From Hypericibacter terrae (GTDB taxonomy: Bacteria > Pseudomonadota > Alphaproteobacteria > Dongiales > Dongiaceae): 64,000 nt of DNA. The first letter of the stretch is position 1; every line of letters begins with the position of its first letter. The stretch is taken from NCBI RefSeq assembly GCF_008728855.1, contig NZ_CP042906.1:4865001-4929000 (forward strand). Direction: 5' to 3'. The notes under the pieces are model-generated. The model was not told the DNA's origin. It ran no database searches and worked only from the letters and a program-made list of their open reading frames with translations. Positions 58,308 through 64,000 of this stretch are shown piece by piece. Made by a program: the position numbers and the translations under genes.

Positions 58308-58883
58308 GTGGCGAGACCTAAGATCATGTTCCAGTGGGAGGATGAGGCGGCAGCGGAGGCCGAGGCGCCGCATTGCGACCATGCGAATTGCGCCGAACCG
58401 GGTCTTTATCGCGCGCCCAAGTCGCGCGACCGGCTCAATGACTACTTCAATTTCTGCCTGGAGCATGTGCGGGCCTATAACAAGTCCTGGAACTACTTCC
58501 AGGGCATGGGCGCCGACGACATCGAGCATCAGATCCGGCGCGACACCGTCTGGGACCGGCCGACATGGCCGCTCGGCGGCTGGCGCATACCTCAGCGCGA
58601 GGACGTGAACCGCGCCTTCCGTCGGGCCATGGGCCTGGACGAGGAAAGTGAGCCTGCCAGCGAGGCCCGGCAGCAGGGGCCCAAACTCAGCAGCGCCGAA
58701 TATCAGGCGCTGCGCACGCTGGAACTGAAGCCCGGGGTCACCTGGGACGAGGTCAAAGCCCGCTATAAGGGGCTTGCCAAGCTGCTTCACCCCGATGCTA
58801 ATGGCGGCGATAAATTGGCCGAGGAACGCTTGAAGCTCGTGAACCAGGCCTACAGCACGCTGAAGCAAAGCGCGCTGTTTTGA
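58308..58883 (+). CDS. J-domain protein with N-terminal Cys/His motif, next to cobS
   Basis: A small co-chaperone-like protein of about 191 residues. The N-terminal part has CDHANCAEPGLYRAPKSRD and FCLEHVRAYNKSWNYFQGM, where Cys, Cys, Cys and His could hold a zinc ion. The C-terminal 60 residues are a J domain with the HPD signature in LAKLLHPDANGGDKLAEERL, the part that stimulates DnaK. No Gly/Phe or C-terminal DnaJ domains are present. Starts at TTG 58305, GTG 58308 or ATG 58326 are all possible. It precedes cobS by 45 bases, an arrangement conserved in Alphaproteobacteria. Confidence 0.85.
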   Translation: MARPKIMFQWEDEAAAEAEAPHCDHANCAEPGLYRAPKSRDRLNDYFNFCLEHVRAYNKSWNYFQGMGADDIEHQIRRDTVWDRPTWPLGGWRIPQREDVNRAFRRAMGLDEESEPASEARQQGPKLSSAEYQALRTLELKPGVTWDEVKARYKGLAKLLHPDANGGDKLAEERLKLVNQAYSTLKQSALF

Positions 58884-58928
58884 ACGCAAAAGCGGGTCCG
58901 CCCGCCATCGGTACGCGGAAAGAGACGA

Positions 58929-59921
58929 ATGGCAACCGAAAGCACGACGACCAACGGGCAGCTGCAATTGCCCGACATCACGATCTCTGTCCAGCAGACC
59001 TTCGGCCTGGACAGCGACATGCAAGTGCCGGCCTTCAGCCAGCCTTCCGAGCATGTGCCGGACGTCGACGAAGCCTATCGCTTCGATCACGACACGACGC
59101 TCGCGATCCTGGCCGGGTTTGCCTATAACCGCCGCGTCCTGATCCAGGGCTATCACGGCACCGGCAAATCGACCCATATCGAGCAGGTCGCGGCACGGCT
59201 CAATTGGCCCTGCATCCGCGTCAACCTCGACAGCCATATCAGCCGCATCGACCTGATCGGCAAGGACGCGATCGTCCTGCGCGAAGGCAAGCAGGTGACC
59301 GAGTATCGCGAAGGCCTCCTGCCCTGGGCGCTGCAGCATCCGACGGCGCTGGTGTTCGACGAGTACGACGCCGGCAGGCCCGACGTGATGTTCGTGATCC
59401 AGCGTGTGCTCGAGGTCGAAGGCAAGTTGACGCTGCTCGACCAGAACAAGGTGCTGCGGCCGCATCCGGCCTTCCGCCTGTTCGCCACTGCCAACACGAT
59501 CGGCCTCGGCGACACCTCGGGCCTCTATCACGGCACGCAGCAGATCAACCAGGGTCAGATGGACCGCTGGAACATCGTGACCGTGCTCAACTATCTGCCG
59601 CATGACGACGAGGTGAATATCGTCCTCGCCAAGGCGCCGACCTACGACACCGACGAAGGCCGCAAGGCGGTCTCGGCGATGGTGGCGCTGGCGGATCTGA
59701 CGCGCTCGGGCTTCATCGCCGGCGACATCTCGACCGTCATGTCGCCGCGCACCGTGATCACCTGGGCGGAGAACGCGAAGATCTTCAACGACGTCGCGTT
59801 CGCCTTCAAAGTGACCTTCCTCAACAAGTGCGACGAGATCGAGCGCACGACGGTGGCCGAGTATTACCAGCGCTGCTTCGGCACCGAGCTGAAGCAGGCC
59901 GGCAAGACCCAGCTCGTCTAA
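58929..59921 (+). CDS. cobS: Cobaltochelatase subunit CobS
   Basis: AAA+ ATPase subunit of the aerobic cobalt chelatase that inserts Co into hydrogenobyrinate diamide; works with CobT and CobN. The 330 residues start with [21 protein letters not shown], the usual CobS head, and have Walker [14 protein letters not shown] (about 76-88), Walker [21 protein letters not shown] (about 138-157) and the sensor region [20 protein letters not shown]. cobT follows by 18 bases. cobN is not in the window. Confidence 0.96.
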   Translation: MATESTTTNGQLQLPDITISVQQTFGLDSDMQVPAFSQPSEHVPDVDEAYRFDHDTTLAILAGFAYNRRVLIQGYHGTGKSTHIEQVAARLNWPCIRVNLDSHISRIDLIGKDAIVLREGKQVTEYREGLLPWALQHPTALVFDEYDAGRPDVMFVIQRVLEVEGKLTLLDQNKVLRPHPAFRLFATANTIGLGDTSGLYHGTQQINQGQMDRWNIVTVLNYLPHDDEVNIVLAKAPTYDTDEGRKAVSAMVALADLTRSGFIAGDISTVMSPRTVITWAENAKIFNDVAFAFKVTFLNKCDEIERTTVAEYYQRCFGTELKQAGKTQLV

Positions 59922-59939
59922 GCGGCGATCCGGGCGGCC

Positions 59940-61808
59940 ATGGCCCAGAACGAGAGCGCCGTCGAAAGCTTCCGACGCGTCACCGCGGCGGCGATGCGCG
60001 CGATCGCGCGCAAGACCGAGCTCAACGTGACCTTCGCGCCCGGCCAGCATGGGCTGGCCGGCAACGAGGCGCGCCTGCCCTTGCCCGCCCGGGACCTGCC
60101 CAAGGCCGAGGTGGCGCAGGTGCGCGGGGAGGCCGACGCGATCGCCCTGAAGCTGCGCCTGCACAACGCCGAGACCCATCGCCGCGAGGCGCCCCGCACC
60201 GAGATGGGACGCCAGATCTTCGACGCGGTGGAGCAAGCGCGGGTGGAGGCGGTTGGCTCGCGCTACATGACCGGCGTCAGCGAGAACCTGGCGGCGGCGC
60301 TCGAGGAGCATTGCCGGCAGCGCGGCTATGCGCGCGTGACCGAGCGCGAGCAGGCGCCGCTCTCCGAGGTCCTGCGGCTCCTCGCCCGCGAGGCGATGAC
60401 CGGCCAGCCGGTGCCCAAGGCCGCCAAGCGCATCGTCGATCTGTGGAAGCCCGTCCTCGCCGACAAGGTGCTGGGCGACCTCGCCCGGATGGCGGAGAGC
60501 GCCGACGACCAGCGCGCCTATGCGAAGGCGACGCGCCAGCTGCTGTCCGATCTGGACGTCGATATGGGGCCCGAGGACGCGCAGCCGGAGGATTCCGACG
60601 AGAGCGAGCAGGACGAGCAGAACGACGATACCGACCAGAACAAGGGCGAGGGCGGCGAGCAGCAGAAATCCGAAGCGGCCGCCATGGAGACCGAGGCCGG
60701 CGATCGCGGCCAGGACGATGCCGATGCGCAAGAGACCGAGACCGCGTCCGACGAGATGGCGGACGCCGAGGAAGAGTCGCCGGGCCGTCCCGGCCGGCCG
60801 CCGCAATCCGATCTCTCGAACCGCAGCAACGAGCCGACCTACAAATCCTACTGCACCGATTACGACGAGATCGTCGAGGCGGCCGACCTCTGCGATCCCG
60901 ACGAGCTCGGGCGCCTGCGCCAGCTTCTGGATCAGCAGCTCCAGCATCTCCAGGCGGTCGTCGGCAAGCTCGCCAACCGGCTGCAGCGCCGCCTGATGGC
61001 GCAGCAGTCGCGCTCCTGGGAGTTCGACATCGAGGAGGGCCTGCTCGACAGCGCGCGCCTCAGCCGCGTCGTGGTCGACCCCGTCCTGCCGCTCTCCTTC
61101 AAGCGCGAGAAGGACATGGAGTTCCGCGACACGGTGGTGAGCCTGCTGATCGACAATTCGGGCTCGATGCGCGGCCGGCCGATCACGGTCGCGGCCATGA
61201 GCGCCGACATCCTGGCGCGCACGCTCGAGCGCTGCGGCGTCAAGGTCGAGGTGCTGGGTTTCACCACGCGCATGTGGAAGGGCGGACAATCGCGCGAGCG
61301 CTGGCTCGCCGGCGGCAAGCCCGCCAATCCGGGCCGGCTCAACGACCTGCGCCATATCGTCTACAAGAACGCCGACGCGCCCTGGCGGCGCGCGCGCAAG
61401 AGCCTGGGCCTGATGCTGCGCGAAGGCATCCTCAAGGAGAACATCGACGGCGAGGCGCTGCTCTGGGCTCACGAACGGTTGTTGGGACGTCCCGAACAGC
61501 GCCGCATCCTGATGGTCATCTCCGACGGCGCGCCGGTGGACGATTCCACCCTCTCGGTCAATCCGGGCAATTATCTCGAGCGCCATCTGCGCGAGGTGAT
61601 CGACTGGATCGAGACGCGCTCGCCGGTCGAGCTGGTCGCGATCGGCATCGGCCATGACGTCACGCGCTATTACCGGCGCGCGGTCACGATCGTCGATGCC
61701 GAGCAGCTGGGCGGCACCATGATGGAGAAGCTGGCCGAGCTGTTCGACGAATCGCAAGCCGAGCCGAAGACCCAGCGCGGCCGCGTCCGCCGCAAGGTCC
61801 TCCATTGA
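59940..61808 (+). CDS. cobT: Cobaltochelatase subunit CobT
   Basis: Partner of CobS in aerobic cobalt chelation, 622 residues. N-terminal helical part ([22 protein letters not shown] near residue 10), a long acidic low-complexity zone of Glu, Asp, Ser and Gln (about 205-290), and a C-terminal von Willebrand A domain with the MIDAS motif [13 protein letters not shown] (about 402-414) and [15 protein letters not shown]. This order is that of known CobT. The stop overlaps the putative start of the next gene. Confidence 0.96.
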   Translation: MAQNESAVESFRRVTAAAMRAIARKTELNVTFAPGQHGLAGNEARLPLPARDLPKAEVAQVRGEADAIALKLRLHNAETHRREAPRTEMGRQIFDAVEQARVEAVGSRYMTGVSENLAAALEEHCRQRGYARVTEREQAPLSEVLRLLAREAMTGQPVPKAAKRIVDLWKPVLADKVLGDLARMAESADDQRAYAKATRQLLSDLDVDMGPEDAQPEDSDESEQDEQNDDTDQNKGEGGEQQKSEAAAMETEAGDRGQDDADAQETETASDEMADAEEESPGRPGRPPQSDLSNRSNEPTYKSYCTDYDEIVEAADLCDPDELGRLRQLLDQQLQHLQAVVGKLANRLQRRLMAQQSRSWEFDIEEGLLDSARLSRVVVDPVLPLSFKREKDMEFRDTVVSLLIDNSGSMRGRPITVAAMSADILARTLERCGVKVEVLGFTTRMWKGGQSRERWLAGGKPANPGRLNDLRHIVYKNADAPWRRARKSLGLMLREGILKENIDGEALLWAHERLLGRPEQRRILMVISDGAPVDDSTLSVNPGNYLERHLREVIDWIETRSPVELVAIGIGHDVTRYYRRAVTIVDAEQLGGTMMEKLAELFDESQAEPKTQRGRVRRKVLH

Positions 61809-62857
61809 GGCGAGACCCCGCTTCGCTCCGGCGGAGCGTTCTTCTCTCCTCTTTCCATTACATTTTTCTTGCCGCCGGGCTTCTCGCCGCGGCGATGGTT
61901 CCGGCCGCGGCCGACGAGATGCCGCTCGAGGCGCAGGCCGTGCCTCTCGATCCCGTGCATCCCGATGTAAACAAAGTCGGCGCGCTCGATTATGTCGCGG
62001 GCTTCGCGCTGATGCCGGCGCCGACCCTGCTGGCGACCCGGCCCCTGGCGCCGTGGGGCGGGCTCTCCGACATGATGCTGGCGCGCGACGGCAGCGCGCT
62101 TCTGAGCGTCAGCGATATCGGCTGGTGGTGGCGCCTGCGCCTCACGCGCGACGCGCAAGGAAGGCTCACCGGCGTGCCGGGCGCCGAGGCGGCACCCTTG
62201 CGCGATCTCGACGGCACCGCCCTCACGAGGAAATTCGAATCCGACGCCGAATCGATGACGCGGTTGGCCGACGGGCGCTGGGTGGTGGGGTTCGAGCGCC
62301 ATCACCGGCTCTGGAGCTACGCCGGGAGCGATCAGGATACGGCGCTGCCCGAAGGCCCCGCCTCGCCGATCGACGGGCCGGCGACGCTGGCCAACCTGCC
62401 CGAGAACAACGGCATCGAGGCGCTGGCCGAGCTTGCCGACGGGCGGATCCTGATGCTGGCGGAGGGCCAGGAGAATGCGCCCGGCGACGGAATCGGCTGG
62501 CTGGGAAAGCCCGGCGCCTGGGACCTGGTCACGATTCGGCACAGCCAGGGCTTCCGGCCCACCGCGCTGGCGCGGGTGCCGTCGGGCGATCTGCTGCTGC
62601 TCGAGCGCTACTTCACCAAGGCCAAGGGACCCGCGGTACGGATCTCCTTCATCGCGGCCGCCTCATTGCTGCCGGGCGCCCGATTGCAGCCGGCGCTGCT
62701 GGCGGAATGGCGCCTGCCGATGACGGTCGACAATTTCGAATGTCTCGCCGTCGAACCGGACGTCGAGGGCGGGCTCTATCTCTTCATCCTCTCGGACGAC
62801 AACCAGAACCCGCTCCAGCGCACGCTGCTGATGCAGTTCCACTGGGCGGGGCCGTAG
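61805..62857 (+). CDS. Secreted phytase-esterase-like (beta-propeller) protein
   Basis: Predicted periplasmic protein of the 'esterase-like activity of phytase' family, about 350 residues. It has a hydrophobic signal-like segment ([20 protein letters not shown], about 17-36), then a beta-rich body with [70 protein letters not shown] and [13 protein letters not shown], repeated propeller-like blades. The first codon is TTG overlapping the cobT stop (TTGA); no better start precedes the signal segment. No substrate evidence. Confidence 0.8.
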   Translation: MRRDPASLRRSVLLSSFHYIFLAAGLLAAAMVPAAADEMPLEAQAVPLDPVHPDVNKVGALDYVAGFALMPAPTLLATRPLAPWGGLSDMMLARDGSALLSVSDIGWWWRLRLTRDAQGRLTGVPGAEAAPLRDLDGTALTRKFESDAESMTRLADGRWVVGFERHHRLWSYAGSDQDTALPEGPASPIDGPATLANLPENNGIEALAELADGRILMLAEGQENAPGDGIGWLGKPGAWDLVTIRHSQGFRPTALARVPSGDLLLLERYFTKAKGPAVRISFIAAASLLPGARLQPALLAEWRLPMTVDNFECLAVEPDVEGGLYLFILSDDNQNPLQRTLLMQFHWAGP

Positions 62858-62863
62858 TCTTCT

Positions 62864-62894
62864 TTCCTCTCCCCCACGGAGTGGGGGAGAGGAA
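62864..62894. terminator. Bidirectional intrinsic terminator
   Basis: TTCCTCTCCCCCAC (62864-62877) pairs perfectly with 62881-62894 around a GGA loop, a 14-bp stem between convergent genes. Confidence 0.8.
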
Positions 62895-62909
62895 GCAATG
62901 GCCACGAGC

Positions 62910-63746
62910 TCAGATCGAATAGTCCAGGTGGATGCCGCATTCGCGCTTGTCGGTGCCGGCCCAGCGGCCGTCGCGCGCGTTCTCGCCATCATGGACGGGC
63001 CGCGTGCAGGGCGCGCAGCCGATCGAGGCGTAGCCTTCGTCGAACAGCGGGTGCTGCGGCAGGCGATAGCGCTTGAAGGCCGCCTGCACATCCGCCGAAT
63101 TCCAGCCGGCGAGCGGGTTGAGCTTGATCTGCCCGGCCGCGGCTTCGGCGAAGGGGAGCGCGCTGCGCTCGCCGCCGTGATAGCGCTTGCGGCCCGTGAT
63201 CCAGGCATCGAAGCCCTTGAGCGCGCGATCGAGCGGACGCACCTTGCGCAGCGCGCAGCAGCGGTTGGGATCGCGCGACCAGAGATCGCCATGGGGATCC
63301 TCGGCCGCGAGCTCGGCCGGATCGGGCTCGATCGAGCGCAGATCGGTGAGGCCGAAGCGCTGCTTGAGGATGTCGCGATACATGAGGGTCGCATCGAAAT
63401 GCTTGCCGGTCTCGAGGAAGATCACCGGCACGGAAGCGTCGATCTCGGCCACGAGCTGCAGCACGATCGCGGCCTCGGCACCGAAGGAGGACACCACCGC
63501 GACGCGGCCCGGAAAGAGATCGCGGATCGCGGTCGCGAGAATCTTCTGCGCCGTCATGCCGCGAAACCGGAGATCGAGATCGGCCGCATAGGCCGCGAGC
63601 GGCGACCGCTTGGGCTTGGCCGTTTCGGCGACGCCCTCGAGCCCCGCCAGGCTTTCCATCACCGCATCGGCCTTCGGCGGCGTGGCGATCGCCGGCTCGA
63701 CGAAACTGCGACCGGCGCAATCGGCAAACATCACATCCATCGGCAT
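62910..63746 (-). CDS. cysH: Phosphoadenylyl/adenylyl-sulfate reductase, iron-sulfur (APS) type
   Basis: Reduces activated sulfate (APS, or PAPS) to sulfite for cysteine synthesis. The 278 residues contain the nucleotide-binding VVSSFGAEAAIVLQL (about 84-98), FLETGKHFDATLMYRD, the catalytic ECGIH near the C-terminus and two Cys pairs, NRCCALRKVRPL and YASIGCAPCTRPV, the ligands of a [4Fe-4S] cluster. The cluster marks the APS-using class. An N-terminal 40-residue extension precedes the core. ATG at 63746; an ATG two codons on is possible. It reads away from an AT-rich region with a dyad. Confidence 0.95.
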   Translation of the reverse strand: MPMDVMFADCAGRSFVEPAIATPPKADAVMESLAGLEGVAETAKPKRSPLAAYAADLDLRFRGMTAQKILATAIRDLFPGRVAVVSSFGAEAAIVLQLVAEIDASVPVIFLETGKHFDATLMYRDILKQRFGLTDLRSIEPDPAELAAEDPHGDLWSRDPNRCCALRKVRPLDRALKGFDAWITGRKRYHGGERSALPFAEAAAGQIKLNPLAGWNSADVQAAFKRYRLPQHPLFDEGYASIGCAPCTRPVHDGENARDGRWAGTDKRECGIHLDYSI

Positions 63747-64000
63747 TCAACTCCCGAGGCCCCAGGGACCCATGCTCATTAGCTGCGATCGACAGGGCCA
63801 AGGTCAAATGAATTACCGTCTCCTATCGTGATTGTTTATATAACACATTTTACAAGTGTTAATTAAATCAACTGCACGCTAAATAGCTGGTTTAACTTCA
63901 GTTTTCGCGATGAAAGGGTTTACGGGCGCTCAGAGATTAGGCAGCGAGTTGCCGAAGCGCGTGCCCGAGCGCAGGGCGACATCCGGAGGTCCCAAAAGCG
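63747..64000. other. AT-rich cysH upstream region to window end
   Basis: The first 155 bases are AT-rich (18 of 60 G+C at 63841-63900) and should hold the cysH promoter. From 63862 on no gene is assured: a frame opening at ATG 63910 on the plus strand and a reading that ends with a stop at 63932 on the minus strand (ending ...RFGNSLPNL) both run off the window edge and cannot be judged. Confidence 0.45.
63841..63861. promoter_or_regulatory. Candidate operator upstream of cysH
   Basis: TAACAC (63841-63846) and GTGTTA (63856-63861) form a perfect dyad with a 9-base centre, about 95 bases before the cysH ATG. LysR-type regulators such as CysB bind T-N11-A dyads of this size, so sulfur control is possible. 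Confidence 0.4.

Noticed and set aside
58176-61805. 1209-codon open frame antisense to the J-domain gene, cobS and cobT
   Set aside because: It spans three well-identified genes on the other strand; long antisense frames are expected at this GC content.
63910-64000. Start of a plus-strand gene at the window edge (ATG 63910)
   Set aside because: Only 30 codons are visible, with no clear ribosome site, and the minus strand is equally open; not enough to call.

Overview
The window is high-GC DNA (a 60-base sample inside secA counts 67 % G+C). It looks like the chromosome of an alphaproteobacterium, most likely of the Rhodospirillales. The evidence is the run DUF4167 - prmC - prfA - glutamyl-tRNA-reductase-like gene - hisS - ispG, the cobS/cobT pair behind a small J-domain gene, the ComF / glutaredoxin / Nit / NDUFAF5-like cluster, and a short parvulin gene beside secA. 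No rRNA, tRNA, CRISPR array, transposase or prophage was recognised.

Layout. 1-1.4 kb: 3' part of an M23 cell-wall peptidase, ending at a two-way terminator shared with clpB. 1.5-14.6 kb (minus strand): a long gene train read as lysC, nitronate monooxygenase, RodZ-like protein, ispG, hisS, hemA-like, prfA, prmC, DUF4167 and clpB; clpB has its own heat-shock-type promoter. 14.8-21.6 kb (plus): ubiG, then four tandem paralogues that each fuse a sulfotransferase-like domain to a methyltransferase-like domain. 21.6-30.3 kb: mixed housekeeping genes (DUF1178, D-aminoacylase, methyltransferase, 1-Cys peroxiredoxin, Nit hydrolase, glutaredoxin, ComF, NDUFAF5-like methyltransferase, a membrane glycosyltransferase and a ChbG-type deacetylase). 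30.3-33.1 kb: a lower-GC insertion carrying a DNA cytosine methyltransferase, a Vsr mismatch nuclease and an unrecognised protein with a PD-(D/E)XK-like motif, probably a complete restriction-modification system. 33.1-40.7 kb: GNAT-NUDIX fusion, argJ, parvulin, secA, accA. 41.1-46.4 kb: a catabolic group of class III aminotransferase, Tat-exported solute-binding protein and the two subunits of an N,N-dimethylformamidase-type amidohydrolase. 46.5-47.7 kb: a self-inhibited Fic protein with an AT-rich upstream region. 47.9-56.4 kb: malyl-CoA-lyase-type enzyme, XerC/D recombinase with two upstream envelope genes (one of only 46 codons), aroK-aroB, a CorC/HlyC transporter, DUF2889 and a ribbon-helix-helix protein. 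56.7-63.7 kb: BolA, an EamA permease, the J-domain protein, cobS, cobT, a phytase-esterase-like secreted protein and cysH (APS reductase type).

Most of the window is core metabolism: translation (prfA, prmC, hisS), isoprenoid, aspartate-family, shikimate, arginine and fatty-acid synthesis, protein secretion and repair, cobalamin and sulfate assimilation. The accessory parts worth a second look are the sulfotransferase-methyltransferase array, the restriction island, the dimethylformamidase-like operon, the GluTR homologue without its usual catalytic cysteine, and the tiny membrane protein upstream of xerD. Functions come from recognising families by eye. No database search was possible, and start codons are called from ribosome-binding sites, overlaps and family length.
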